64,000 nt of DNA from Chitinophaga cymbidii (GCF_007992715.1 NZ_BKAU01000004.1:496001-560000), one strand, 5' to 3'; positions 26,362 through 35,767 are shown, counted from the first letter of the stretch. Numbers and translations are program-made. Notes: generated by a model not told the origin, from the sequence alone.

Positions 26362-29300
26362 ATGTTTGACACTTTTATAAAAAGACCGGTGTTATCACTG
26401 GTCATATCTCTTATTATCGTATTGATAGGCTTGCTGGCATTGTTCACATTGCCGGTAACCCAGTTCCCAGACATTGTGCCGCCCTCTGTAACGGTGACTG
26501 CCCGTTACACCGGCGCCAATGCGGAAGTTTGCGCCAAGGCCGTGGCCACGCCGCTGGAACGCGCCATCAACGGCGTGCCGGGCATGACCTACATGTCATC
26601 CGTATCCAGTAACGACGGCATCACGGTGATCACCGTCAATTTCAACGTGGAAACAGACCCGGACCAGGCCGCGGTGAACGTGCAGAACCGCGTTGCCACC
26701 ATTATCGACGAATTGCCCGAAGAGGTGATCAAAAGCGGCGTCACCACCGAAAAGGAAGTGAACAGCATGCTGCTCTACCTCAACATCATGAGCGAAGACA
26801 CTACGCTCGACGAGCAGTTCATCTACAACTTCGCGGACATCACGGTGCTGCAGGAGCTGAAACGTATAGACGGCGTGGGCCGCGCCGAGATCATGGGCGC
26901 CAAGGAATACGCCATGCGTATCTGGCTGAAACCCGACCGCATGCTGGCCTACAACATATCGGCCGATGAGGTGATCGCGGCCATCCGCCGCCAGAACATT
27001 GAAGCGGCGCCGGGCAAGACCGGCGAAGGCTCCGGCAAGCATCCCCATATGCTGCAATACGTGCTGCGCTACACCGGCAAGTTCTTTGAGCCGGAGCAAT
27101 ACCGGCAGATCGTGCTGCGCGCGGGCAGTGATGGCGCCGTGCTGCACCTGAAGGATGTAGCCGATGTGGAATTCGGTTCGCTCACTTACAGCATGGTTTC
27201 CAAAACAGACGGAAAGCCATCCGCCTCCATCATGCTGAAACAGCGGCCCGGCTCCAACGCGCGGGATGTGATCAACAACGTGAAGGCGAAAATGGAAGAG
27301 ATGAAGACCACGTCCTTCCCGCCGGGCATGACCTATAATTTCAACTACGACGTTTCCCGCTTCCTGGACGCATCCATCTCCGAGGTGATGCATACGCTCA
27401 TCGAAGCGTTCCTGCTGGTGTTCATCGTGGTGTTCATCTTCCTGCAGGATTTCCGTTCTACATTGATTCCCGCGCTGGCCGTACCGGTAGCCCTTATCGG
27501 TACGCTGGCCTTCATGCAGATGATGGGCTTCTCCATCAACCTGCTCACCCTGTTCGCGTTGGTGCTGGCCATCGGTATTGTGGTGGACAATGCGATCGTG
27601 GTGGTGGAGGCCGTGCATGTGAAGATGACGGAGGAGCATATGCCGCCGATGCAGGCCACGCTGGCGGCCATGAAGGAGATCAGCGGCGCATTGGTGGCCA
27701 TTACGCTGGTAATGTCCGCCGTATTCATACCGGTGGCTTTCCTGTCCGGCCCCGTGGGCGTGTTCTACCGGCAGTTCTCGCTGACGCTCGCCATCGCCAT
27801 CGTGATCTCCGGCATCAACGCAGTAACGTTAACGCCTGCACTCTGCGCCATTATGCTCCGGCATGATCCGGGCAAAAAACGCGGCCTGCTGCAACGGTTC
27901 TTTAACGGCTTCAACCGCGGCTACAACGCCACGGAGCGCGGCTATTCCAAATTCATTAGCCTGATCGCCGGCAGAAGGCTGATCACCATGTTATGCCTTG
28001 TGTTCTTCTTCATCGCCACCTGGGGGATCAGCGCGATCCTGCCGTCAGGCTTCATTCCCACGGAGGACCAGGGAATGATCTACGTGAACGTGACCACGCC
28101 GCCCGGCGCTACGCTGGAACGTACGGAACAGGTGCTGGACCAGGTGCAGGAGATCGCGGAGCAGTTCGGAGAGGTGGAATCTATCTCCACACTGGCCGGC
28201 TACAGCCTCGTGAACGAAGTGGCCGGCGCATCTTACGGTATGGCGATGGTGAACCTCAAACCCTGGGACGAGCGCGAAGCGAACGTGAGCGCCATGATCG
28301 CGAAGCTGCAAAAAGAAACCCGCAGCATCACCGACGCTTCCATAGAATTTTTCCCGCCGCCCACCGTTCCGGGATTCGGTAACTCCAGCGGCTTTGAGCT
28401 GCGCCTGCTGGACCGCAGCGGCAGCGGTGATCTCATACAGACCGCCCGCATCACCAACCAGTTCATCGAATCGCTGAACAACCGCCCGGAGATCAGCGGC
28501 GCTTTCACCAGCTTCGACGCGGAATTCCCGCAATACATGATACATGTGGACCAGGCCATGGCCGCCAAGAAAGGCGTGAGCATCGACAACGCCATGAGCA
28601 ACCTGCAAACCCTGCTGGGCAGCTATTATGCTTCCAACTTCATCCGCTTCGGACAGATGTACAAGGTGATGGTACAGGCCCTGCCGCAGTACCGCACCAA
28701 GCCGGAAGACCTGCTGCTGCTGCACGTGAAGAACGACAAAGGAGAGATGGTGCCTTATGCCGACTTCATCCAGCTGGAACGTGTATACGGTCCCGAGCAG
28801 CTGACGCGCTATAACATGTACACCGCCGCCATGATCAACGGGGACGCGGCTTCCGGCTTCAGCAGCGGCGACGCCATCCGCGCCGTGGAAGAAGTAGCGT
28901 CCAAAGAGCTGCCGCGTGGCTTCACCTACGAATGGAGCGGCATGACGCGCGAACAGATCGCTTCCGGCAACCAGGCCATCTTTATCTTCCTGATCTGCCT
29001 GGTATTCGTATACCTGCTGCTGGCCGCACAGTATGAAAGCCTGCTGCTGCCGCTGCCCGTGATCCTTTCATTGCCCGCCGGCATATTCGGCGCCTTCCTG
29101 TCCCTGCAATTACTCGGACTGGAAAATAACATTTACGCGCAGGTGGCGCTGGTGATGCTGATCGGCTTGCTGGGCAAGAACGCCATCCTGATCGTGGAGT
29201 TTGCGATCCTGAAGAATACGCAGGGCGCGTCTGTGCTGGAAGCGGCCAAACAGGGCGCTGTATCCAGGCTGCGGCCCATCCTCATGACCTCCTTTGCGTT

Positions 29301-29496
29301 CATCGCGGGGCTGATACCGCTGTGTATCGCTTCAGGGGCGGGCGCTTTGGGGAACCGTTCCATTGGTACCGCCGCCGCGGGCGGGATGTTGATAGGCACG
29401 CTGTTCGGTGTGCTCGTCATCCCCGGATTGTATGTGCTGTTTGCCTCCATGACCAGGAAAAAGAATGTTGAACTTAAAGCCTACACGAATGAATAA
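26362..29496 (+). CDS. RND multidrug efflux permease (AcrB/HAE1 family)
   Basis: 1044 aa from the ATG at 26362 (FDTFIKRPVLSLVISLIIV); a longer frame from 26302 overlaps the adaptor gene and lacks support. It has twelve expected membrane spans and two large periplasmic loops. Motifs: GIVVDNAIVVVEAV in TM4, where residue Asp409 is kept but the second acidic residue is Asn410; GLLGKNAILIVEFA with the relay lysine in TM10; and SRLRPILMT. It exports hydrophobic compounds using the proton gradient. The Asn in place of the second aspartate is unusual compared with AcrB. Overlaps the channel gene by 8 nt. Confidence 0.95.
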   Translation: MFDTFIKRPVLSLVISLIIVLIGLLALFTLPVTQFPDIVPPSVTVTARYTGANAEVCAKAVATPLERAINGVPGMTYMSSVSSNDGITVITVNFNVETDPDQAAVNVQNRVATIIDELPEEVIKSGVTTEKEVNSMLLYLNIMSEDTTLDEQFIYNFADITVLQELKRIDGVGRAEIMGAKEYAMRIWLKPDRMLAYNISADEVIAAIRRQNIEAAPGKTGEGSGKHPHMLQYVLRYTGKFFEPEQYRQIVLRAGSDGAVLHLKDVADVEFGSLTYSMVSKTDGKPSASIMLKQRPGSNARDVINNVKAKMEEMKTTSFPPGMTYNFNYDVSRFLDASISEVMHTLIEAFLLVFIVVFIFLQDFRSTLIPALAVPVALIGTLAFMQMMGFSINLLTLFALVLAIGIVVDNAIVVVEAVHVKMTEEHMPPMQATLAAMKEISGALVAITLVMSAVFIPVAFLSGPVGVFYRQFSLTLAIAIVISGINAVTLTPALCAIMLRHDPGKKRGLLQRFFNGFNRGYNATERGYSKFISLIAGRRLITMLCLVFFFIATWGISAILPSGFIPTEDQGMIYVNVTTPPGATLERTEQVLDQVQEIAEQFGEVESISTLAGYSLVNEVAGASYGMAMVNLKPWDEREANVSAMIAKLQKETRSITDASIEFFPPPTVPGFGNSSGFELRLLDRSGSGDLIQTARITNQFIESLNNRPEISGAFTSFDAEFPQYMIHVDQAMAAKKGVSIDNAMSNLQTLLGSYYASNFIRFGQMYKVMVQALPQYRTKPEDLLLLHVKNDKGEMVPYADFIQLERVYGPEQLTRYNMYTAAMINGDAASGFSSGDAIRAVEEVASKELPRGFTYEWSGMTREQIASGNQAIFIFLICLVFVYLLLAAQYESLLLPLPVILSLPAGIFGAFLSLQLLGLENNIYAQVALVMLIGLLGKNAILIVEFAILKNTQGASVLEAAKQGAVSRLRPILMTSFAFIAGLIPLCIASGAGALGNRSIGTAAAGGMLIGTLFGVLVIPGLYVLFASMTRKKNVELKAYTNE

Positions 29497-30895
29497 GATA
29501 AGCAGGGGATTATTTGTACTGACGATCGCGGGGATAAGTGCCTGCAGCCTGCCGAAGCCGCTAACGTTGCCGGAAACGGTGGCGTTGCCCGTAACGCAGA
29601 AGGATACGTTATCGCTTTCCGGCTTTTCACAGATATTCCGCGACCCGCATCTGCGGTCGTTGATAGATACCGCGCTGGTGCGCAACAACGATCTGCTGGC
29701 CGCCGCGCAGCGCATACAGGCCGCGCAGGCCAACCTGCTCATGGCCCGGAGCGCCTGGCAGCCTTCGGTGGACCTCGCTGTTTCCGCGGGCGTGGAGAAA
29801 TATGGCGATTACACGATGAACGGCGTAGGTAATTTCGATACGAACCTTTCGCCGAATATCAACAAGGACCAGCGCATCCCGGACAAGGTGCCGGATTATT
29901 TCGTAGGGCTCAGAAGCTCCTGGGAGATCGATCTGTGGGGCAAGCTGAAAAGCAGGAAGAAAGCCGCGTACGCCCGGTTCCTGGCTTCCCGCGAAGGGCA
30001 GCGCCTGCTGAAAACGCAGGTGGTGGCGGGTATTTCGTCCATGTACTACGAGCTGGTGGCGCTGGACCAGGAGCTGGCCATCATCCGGCGCAATATCACT
30101 TTACAGGAAAGCGCGGTTGCTACCGTGAACATCCAGAAAGCCGGTGGACGCGCTACAGAGCTGGCAGTGCAGCAATTCACCGCGCAGCTGCTGAGCACGC
30201 AGGCGCTTGCTTTCCAGGTGAAGCAGGAGATCACCATGCTGGAAAACCAGCTCAATGCCAGCCTGGGCCGCCTCCCAACGCCCATCACCCGCAGCGTTAC
30301 CACCGTACTGCTCGACGCCGTGAACGGCGGCATCCCGGCCAGCCTGCTGTTGCAGCGGCCCGATGTGCGGCAGGCGGAACTGGAGCTGCTGGCGGGGAAA
30401 GCGGACATTGAAGCGGCGAGAGCCTCTTTCCTGCCTTCATTGACGCTGACGCCATATGCGGGGTTCAACGCATTCAAGGCAGGCTTGCTGTTCCAGACGC
30501 CCGCCTCGCTGGCCTGGGGCCTTGCGGGCGGCCTCACGGCGCCGGTCTTCAATAAAAGACAACTGAAAGCGCAGTTCAATATCTCCACCGCCGGTACCAT
30601 GACCGCGTTCTACAACTGGCAGCAGTCCATCATCAACGGTTACCAGGAGATCGCCACGGCATTGAGCAAAGTGGAGAACCAGCAACAGGCGTATCAGCTG
30701 AAAAATAAGGAAGTAACGGTATTGCAGGGAGCAGTGGCTACGGCCAATACCCTGTTCTCCACCGGTTATGCCTCGTACCTGGAGGTGATCACGGCGCAGA
30801 AAAGCGTGCTGGAAGCGGAATTGGCGCTGATCACATCGAGAAGGGAAGTCTATCGCGGCCTGGTATCGCTGTACCGCGCGCTGGGTGGCGGCTGA
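29489..30895 (+). CDS. Outer-membrane efflux lipoprotein (TolC/NodT/OprM type)
   Basis: 468 aa from the ATG at 29489, overlapping the permease stop by 8 nt. The lipobox Cys19 lies in AGISAC-SLPKP. Two structurally repeated halves each carry the long helical hairpins of the family (ALVRNNDLLAAAQRIQAAQANLLMA; RPDVRQAELELLAGKADIEAARASFLPSLTLTP). It forms the trimeric outer-membrane tunnel for the pump encoded upstream. Its stop abuts the stop of the convergent regulator (TGATCA at 30893-30898) with no hairpin between. Confidence 0.95.
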   Translation: MNKISRGLFVLTIAGISACSLPKPLTLPETVALPVTQKDTLSLSGFSQIFRDPHLRSLIDTALVRNNDLLAAAQRIQAAQANLLMARSAWQPSVDLAVSAGVEKYGDYTMNGVGNFDTNLSPNINKDQRIPDKVPDYFVGLRSSWEIDLWGKLKSRKKAAYARFLASREGQRLLKTQVVAGISSMYYELVALDQELAIIRRNITLQESAVATVNIQKAGGRATELAVQQFTAQLLSTQALAFQVKQEITMLENQLNASLGRLPTPITRSVTTVLLDAVNGGIPASLLLQRPDVRQAELELLAGKADIEAARASFLPSLTLTPYAGFNAFKAGLLFQTPASLAWGLAGGLTAPVFNKRQLKAQFNISTAGTMTAFYNWQQSIINGYQEIATALSKVENQQQAYQLKNKEVTVLQGAVATANTLFSTGYASYLEVITAQKSVLEAELALITSRREVYRGLVSLYRALGGG

Positions 30896-31609
30896 TCAGC
30901 GGATGCCGTAGCTGGATATCTCGATCAGCTGTTTGATATCCTGGATGAAGATCCGCCTGCCCGTAGTATAAAGAATGCCGGCGAGCTTGAATTCCTTGAG
31001 GATGCGCACAACATTCTCCTTGGCGGTGCCTACGATGTTCGAAAGATCGTCCCGCGAGATGTTGATGCTGGTTTCTTCAGCAGGCACGCCGGGTTCTTTG
31101 TATTTCTCCCGCAGCACTATGAGGGCAATGGCCAGCCGTTCCTTCACCGAGCGGTGCGCAAATACGGAAATGCTGTTGGCGAGCACGGCGAACTCGTGGC
31201 TAAGGGCTTGTAACAGCCGCCGGGAGAGGAGGGGGGACTGCTGTAATGTTAAGAGGAAGTCTTCTTTCGGGATGAAAGCGATCAGGCTGTCTTCGATCGT
31301 TGCGGCCGCGTCGGGGTAACGCTCTTCGGCCAGGATGGCGTGGTAGCCCAGCATTTCACCGGCGTTGGCCACGTAGATGATCTGTTCCCGGCCTTCCCGG
31401 TCCACCTTGTATTTCTTCACCTTGCCCTCCCTGACGAAGAAGATGCCGTCAGGCGCCGCACCCTCGCGGAAGAGCACGCTGCCCTTCGCATATGGCTGTT
31501 CGGTCATATGCTTTTTCAGCTGCGAAGTCTCCGCCTCCGGCAGGTTGGTGAAGATGGATTGCGATTTAAAATTCCATTTGTCAATCGGGAATAGTCCGGT
31601 CAGGCTCAT
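30896..31609 (-). CDS. Crp/Fnr-family transcriptional regulator
   Basis: 237 aa. The N-terminal cyclic-nucleotide-binding-like barrel (about 20-135; KGSVLFREGAAPDGIFFVREGKVKKYKV) leads to a long dimer helix and a winged HTH (INISRDDLSNIVGTAKENVVRILKEFK, about 180-205). It lacks the N-terminal cysteines of Fnr, so it is not an Fe-S oxygen sensor. The effector is unknown. It is convergent with the efflux operon and divergent from the H-protein-like gene 63 bp away, so it may regulate that pair. Confidence 0.92.
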   Translation of the reverse strand: MSLTGLFPIDKWNFKSQSIFTNLPEAETSQLKKHMTEQPYAKGSVLFREGAAPDGIFFVREGKVKKYKVDREGREQIIYVANAGEMLGYHAILAEERYPDAAATIEDSLIAFIPKEDFLLTLQQSPLLSRRLLQALSHEFAVLANSISVFAHRSVKERLAIALIVLREKYKEPGVPAEETSINISRDDLSNIVGTAKENVVRILKEFKLAGILYTTGRRIFIQDIKQLIEISSYGIR

Positions 31610-31660
31610 GGCGGTGTATGAAAATTGATAATTTGCAATTCGCGGTAAGCGGTATAAAGT

Positions 31661-31668
31661 TACCTTTG
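31661..31668 (+). promoter_or_regulatory. -7 element of the H-protein-like gene, four nt from the ATG
   Basis: TACCTTTG exactly matches TAnnTTTG. The ATG at 31673 comes 4 nt later and no alternative in-frame Met fits the family, so the transcript should be essentially leaderless. No good -33 box at 19-21 nt. Confidence 0.5.
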
Positions 31669-31672
31669 TAAG

Positions 31673-32080
31673 ATGAATATATCAACTAATGTAAGGCCGC
31701 GCATACATTTTACGAAAGAGCATGAGTGGGTGGATTTCAATGGCACCGTAGGTTTTGTGGGTGTTTCGGCATTTAAATTATCTGGTATCTCGAAGATCGA
31801 CCGCATCCAGTGGTCCAGGCACAAGGGGACTTATGAACGGGGCGCCCTGGTAGCCAGCATCATAACGGGGGAAGACGAAATACACGTACACGCGCCGGTC
31901 ACCTGCAAGGTACTCGGCCCGAACGCCAAGCTGCAGGGCAACCTTGAGCTGGTGCTGCGCAGCCCGGAAGACCAGGGCTGGCTGTTTTTCATCACGCCGA
32001 TGAAGTTCCAGGATAAAAGCATGGATGAGCTGTTGCCGCCGGATGACTATAAAAAGATAATCAGGAAAAAAAATGTATAA
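31673..32080 (+). CDS. Glycine cleavage H-protein-like protein lacking the lipoyl lysine
   Basis: 135 aa. The start RIHFTKEHEWVDFNGTVGFVGVSAF matches GcvH, including the KEHEWV signature, and EIHVHAPVTCKV aligns with the APVSGEV turn after the lipoyl site. In GcvH the loop reads E-S-V-K; here it is A-S-I-I (about residues 61-64), with no lysine near the turn, so lipoylation looks impossible. It is therefore not a working carrier of the glycine cleavage complex, and no gcvT or gcvP lies nearby. It overlaps the next methyltransferase gene by 8 nt, implying a joint role. Confidence 0.85.
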   Translation: MNISTNVRPRIHFTKEHEWVDFNGTVGFVGVSAFKLSGISKIDRIQWSRHKGTYERGALVASIITGEDEIHVHAPVTCKVLGPNAKLQGNLELVLRSPEDQGWLFFITPMKFQDKSMDELLPPDDYKKIIRKKNV

Positions 32081-32660
32081 CCCGCGTATCAAGAGCCTGA
32101 CAGATACACTATTCGACCTTTATTATCCCGAGCATATCCAGCGTCTTTCAAGACGCCACTGGTCTCCCGTGGTGATCGCGGAAAAAGCGGCTGCTTTCCT
32201 CGCCGAAGGGCAGGGTAACAGGATACTGGACATTGGCAGCGGGGTAGGGAAGTTCTGCATCGCCGGCGCACAGCTGTTCCCGGACGTTCAGTTCTATGGC
32301 GTGGAGCAGCGAGAAACGCTGTACAACTTCGCTGTAGCCGCCAGGGACAGCATCGGCCTGAAAAATGTCCATTTCATACATGACAATTTCACGCACATCG
32401 ACCTGGATGCGTACGACAACTTTTACTTCTATAATTCCTTCTTTGAAAATATCGATGAGCAGGACCGGATAGATCACGAGATCGCTTACTCCGCTTCGCT
32501 TTATACGTATTATACAAGATATCTTTATTCGGCGCTGGATAAAAGGCCGCGCGGCACAAGGCTGGTGACCTTTCACAGCCTGGAAGACGAAGTGCCGCCT
32601 TCTTACCGGATGGTGCACCGGTCTGACGACCTGGTGCTGAAGATGTGGATCAGGCAATAG
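32073..32660 (+). CDS. SAM-dependent methyltransferase-like protein
   Basis: 195 aa. The Rossmann-type SAM motif RILDIGSGVGKFCIAGA (about 50-65) and the acidic end of the second strand (FYGVEQRE) are clear, followed by a FIHDNFTHID motif and an aromatic-rich stretch. This resembles small class I methyltransferases of unknown substrate. It is translationally coupled (8-nt overlap) to the H-protein-like gene, and its 3' end overlaps the convergent kinase gene by 11 nt. The H-like partner could be substrate or scaffold; that is inference. Confidence 0.85.
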   Translation: MYNPRIKSLTDTLFDLYYPEHIQRLSRRHWSPVVIAEKAAAFLAEGQGNRILDIGSGVGKFCIAGAQLFPDVQFYGVEQRETLYNFAVAARDSIGLKNVHFIHDNFTHIDLDAYDNFYFYNSFFENIDEQDRIDHEIAYSASLYTYYTRYLYSALDKRPRGTRLVTFHSLEDEVPPSYRMVHRSDDLVLKMWIRQ

Positions 32661-33984
32661 GGGGCTGCGCCGCCGGTAAAGCCACATAAAAAGTGGTGCC
32701 TGCATCTACCTCGCTTTCAAACCAGATACGGCCATGTTGCAGCTCAATGCACTGCTTGCAAAGGAACAGCCCGACGCCTGTTCCTTTTTCATTGGCGGTG
32801 CCGTACCGCACGTTCTGCTTCAGCGCCTGGAACTGCCCGTCCCGCAGATGTTCCGCGATCCCTACGCCGTTATCCTTCACCAGGATATATCCTTCACCGT
32901 TATCCAGGTATGCAGTTATTTCCACCAGTCCACCAGGGCGGGTGAACTTGATGGCGTTGCCCACGAGGTTGCGCATCACGAGTTGCAGCAGGTCAGTGTC
33001 CGCCATCACATACAGCTCCGGGGGCACGTGCTGCTCCAGCCGGATGGATTTTATGCCGGCGGTGATCCTTTGCTGCTCAATTTCTTTTTCCGCTACCTCC
33101 CGCACGCATACCGGCGCAAGCCGTGTATGGCCGCCCTCCATGCGCGCCCGCGACCAGGAGAGGAGATTCGCCAGCAGCTCGCTCGTATGCTGTGAAAGCG
33201 TAAGCAGCCGCTCTTCCAGCGCCCGCCTTTCCTGTTCCCCAAAGCTGTATTGCTCCATCATCTGCATATAGCTGATGATCGAATCCAGCGGCTTTTTCAG
33301 GTCATGCGAAATAATGGAGAACATACGGTCCTTTTCCCGGTGCATCTCTTCCAGCTCCCGGTTCTTCGCCATCAGCGCATCGGTAATGCGGTCCGCTTTC
33401 TCTTTTTCCCGCTGGTAGATGTTTTGCAGGTATTTTGTGAGCAGCAGCGTCAGCAACAGGCAGATGATGTAGGTGGATACGATGTCCATGAAACGGTGCT
33501 GGGGCGATGTGTACGGATCATAAATGAACCCCTTGTGAAAATACTCCACGTACAACATGGCGGACCCCACAAGGGCATGCAATCCCAGCCACACGAGATG
33601 CTGTCGTTTGGGCGTAAACGTTACCAGCAGCATCAACGTCAGAAAGAAAAGATATAAAGCCGGACCGTTGCTGCCGGAATTGAAGAAGTAGGTGAAAACA
33701 AGGGTGAGGTAGCTGATGGCCGCATAGATATTCATTCCTATCGCCATCCTGCCGCGGAAACGGGAAAGATAATACAGCACCACCTGGAAAATGATCAGCA
33801 ACGTTATCAGCAGCGCCATATGGTACAGCCGGAGGAACAGGTTGAACGGCAGCAGGGCGGTCAGCACGATCAGCGTAAACACGCTGATGGCGTTGAATGC
33901 ACGATGCCCTTCAACCGGAAAATCCTTTTCATCACCGATGAGCTTGAGCCAAATTGGATGTTGAAACAGTTTTTGAAAGATCAT
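32650..33984 (-). CDS. Membrane sensor histidine kinase
   Basis: 444 aa. The N-terminal third has about six hydrophobic spans (near 31-52, 56-76, 86-103, 108-124, 132-148, 168-186), then a coiled linker, the H-box FSIISHDLKKPLDS with His227, and an HATPase domain (NLVGNAIKFTRPGG, VKDNGVGI, GTGVGLFLC). It has no extracellular sensor domain, so the membrane segment itself probably senses. No response regulator gene adjoins it (orphan). The leader carries a -7 element inside a perfect inverted repeat. Confidence 0.92.
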   Translation of the reverse strand: MIFQKLFQHPIWLKLIGDEKDFPVEGHRAFNAISVFTLIVLTALLPFNLFLRLYHMALLITLLIIFQVVLYYLSRFRGRMAIGMNIYAAISYLTLVFTYFFNSGSNGPALYLFFLTLMLLVTFTPKRQHLVWLGLHALVGSAMLYVEYFHKGFIYDPYTSPQHRFMDIVSTYIICLLLTLLLTKYLQNIYQREKEKADRITDALMAKNRELEEMHREKDRMFSIISHDLKKPLDSIISYMQMMEQYSFGEQERRALEERLLTLSQHTSELLANLLSWSRARMEGGHTRLAPVCVREVAEKEIEQQRITAGIKSIRLEQHVPPELYVMADTDLLQLVMRNLVGNAIKFTRPGGLVEITAYLDNGEGYILVKDNGVGIAEHLRDGQFQALKQNVRYGTANEKGTGVGLFLCKQCIELQHGRIWFESEVDAGTTFYVALPAAQPPIA

Positions 33985-34024
33985 TGACAGGTTATCTCTC
34001 CTTAATTTAGGTATAACGATTTAT

Positions 34025-34046
34025 CGTAAATTGTTGCAAATTTACG
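34025..34046. promoter_or_regulatory. Perfect 8-bp inverted repeat over the kinase -7 box, candidate operator
   Basis: CGTAAATT (34025-34032), a 6-nt spacer, AATTTACG (34039-34046). On the minus strand TAAATTTG (34037-34044) inside it exactly matches TAnnTTTG and serves the kinase gene (leader about 50 nt). A dimeric regulator bound here would block that promoter. The region is AT-rich and lies between two divergent genes. Confidence 0.5.
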
Positions 34047-34122
34047 CAATACCATTTAATCTTTTTTGTAACGGGTTTTTAAACTTAATATTTTATTAAC
34101 CCGGGCGCTGACATGAACCGCC

Positions 34123-34130
34123 TATTTTTG
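34123..34130 (+). promoter_or_regulatory. -7 element of the phosphoesterase gene
   Basis: TATTTTTG matches TAnnTTTG exactly, 31 nt before the ATG at 34162. No TTTG at the -33 distance. Confidence 0.45.
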
Positions 34131-34161
34131 AACATCTAATTTTAAAATCATCCGGCAAAAA

Positions 34162-35739
34162 ATGAAAAGATCATCACTGGTGGCATGCCTGCTCATTGTT
34201 TCCACCGCCGCAATGTCGCAGGGCATTGCGAAAGGCGTTGTGTATGAGGACAGGAATGCGAATGGAAAGAAAGACAGGAAAGAAAAAGGTATCCAGGGCG
34301 TATCGGTATCCAATGGTACGGACGTGGTACAAACGGATGGCAGGGGAACGTACACCTTGCCTGTAGGGAATGACAACATTCTCTTTGTTATCAAGCCCTC
34401 CGGCTACAAAGTACCGGTTGACCGGAACAACCTGCCCGCATTTTACCGTATTCACAAACCGCAGGGCGCCCCGGCGCTGGAATTTAAAGGCGCCGGACCC
34501 ACCGGCAAGCTGCCTGCTTCTGTAGACTTCGCGCTGGAACCATACTCCGAAGCGGACAATTTCACCGCCCTGGCTTTCGGAGATCCGCAAGCCTACAATC
34601 TCGCGGAAATGGACTACTTCTACCGCGGCGTTGTGAAAGAAGTGGAAGGCCAGCAGGGCGTGAGCTTCGGCATCAGCCTTGGCGACCTCGTGGGGAATGA
34701 TCTTTCGCTGTTCAATCCCTATATCGGTGCAATAAAGAAGATCGGCATTCCCTGGTATAACCTCATGGGCAATCACGATATGAACTTCGATGCAAAAGTG
34801 GATTCCCTGTCAGACGAATCCTACGAAGCGCATTTCGGTCCGGCTAATTATGCGTTCAACTACGGCAAGGTGCATTTCATTGTGCTGGACGACATCCTCT
34901 ATCCCGATCCCCGCGACGGCAAAGGTTACTGGGGCGGCCTGCGCCCTGACCAGCTGGCGTTTGTAGCCAATGATCTGCAGTTCGTGCCGAAAGATATGCT
35001 GATCGTACTCGCATTTCACATCCCGGTTTGGGAAGAAGGCGATTCTTTCCGGGATGAGGACCGCCAGCAATTGTTCGATCTGCTGAAAGATTATCCGCAT
35101 ACGCTGAACCTCTCCGCGCATACGCATATCCAGAACCAGCGGTTCTTTGGGGAGAAGGAAGGATGGAAGGGCGCGAAGGAGCATCATGAGTACAATGCCG
35201 GCACTACTTCCGGCGACTGGTATTCCGGTGAGCTGAATGAGCAGGCCATCCCCGTTTCCACGATGCGCGACGGTACGCCGAAAGGCTACGCCTACCTGCG
35301 CTTTTCCGGCAACCAGTATGTGATCGACTACAAAGTGGCGGGCCAGCCGGCGGAATACCAGATCGGGATATTTGCGCCGAAAGTAGTGCCCGCGGGGAAA
35401 CGCACCTCCGCGTTGATCTACGCCAACTTTTTCATGGGCAGTTACCGCGACACGCTGGAATACCGCATCGACAACGGCAAGTGGAGAAAAATGGCGTTTG
35501 AAGAAACGTTTGATCCCGCTTACCTGAACCTGCTGAACAAGTGGGACCAGACGGAGGAACTGATGCCGGGCCGCCGCCCCGGTAATCCTTCGCAAAGCAC
35601 GCACCTGTGGTCAGGCGCCATCCCGGCCAATCTCCGGGAAGGAGAGCATACCATAGAAGTGCGGGTGAAGGACCGTTATGGCAGAACGTTTTCACAAAAG
35701 AAAACGATCCGCGCAGCGCAATCTCAACAAGCCAGATAA
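34162..35739 (+). CDS. Secreted calcineurin-like phosphoesterase with N- and C-terminal accessory domains
   Basis: 525 aa with a signal peptide (ending AAMSQ, about residue 20). An N-terminal SdrD/carboxypeptidase-like beta domain (AKGVVYEDRNANGKKDRKEKGIQGVSVSNG, about 22-100) matches the MetallophosN arrangement. The catalytic core carries FGDPQAYN, SLGDLVGND, LMGNHDMNF, AFHIPVWEE and SAHTHIQNQ, the five metal-site blocks. A C-terminal beta domain follows. The family hydrolyses phosphomono- or diesters outside the cytoplasm; the substrate is unknown. It is a single-gene unit with a strong terminator, 281 bp before the rhamnosidase gene. Confidence 0.92.
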   Translation: MKRSSLVACLLIVSTAAMSQGIAKGVVYEDRNANGKKDRKEKGIQGVSVSNGTDVVQTDGRGTYTLPVGNDNILFVIKPSGYKVPVDRNNLPAFYRIHKPQGAPALEFKGAGPTGKLPASVDFALEPYSEADNFTALAFGDPQAYNLAEMDYFYRGVVKEVEGQQGVSFGISLGDLVGNDLSLFNPYIGAIKKIGIPWYNLMGNHDMNFDAKVDSLSDESYEAHFGPANYAFNYGKVHFIVLDDILYPDPRDGKGYWGGLRPDQLAFVANDLQFVPKDMLIVLAFHIPVWEEGDSFRDEDRQQLFDLLKDYPHTLNLSAHTHIQNQRFFGEKEGWKGAKEHHEYNAGTTSGDWYSGELNEQAIPVSTMRDGTPKGYAYLRFSGNQYVIDYKVAGQPAEYQIGIFAPKVVPAGKRTSALIYANFFMGSYRDTLEYRIDNGKWRKMAFEETFDPAYLNLLNKWDQTEELMPGRRPGNPSQSTHLWSGAIPANLREGEHTIEVRVKDRYGRTFSQKKTIRAAQSQQAR

Positions 35740-35767
35740 AACTTCAGAGATTTCAAGACAGAAGCGT

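Noticed and set aside
26596-27639. Open frame of 347 codons antisense to the RND permease gene
   Set aside because: His-rich translation typical of an antisense of transmembrane-coding DNA; the permease is certain.
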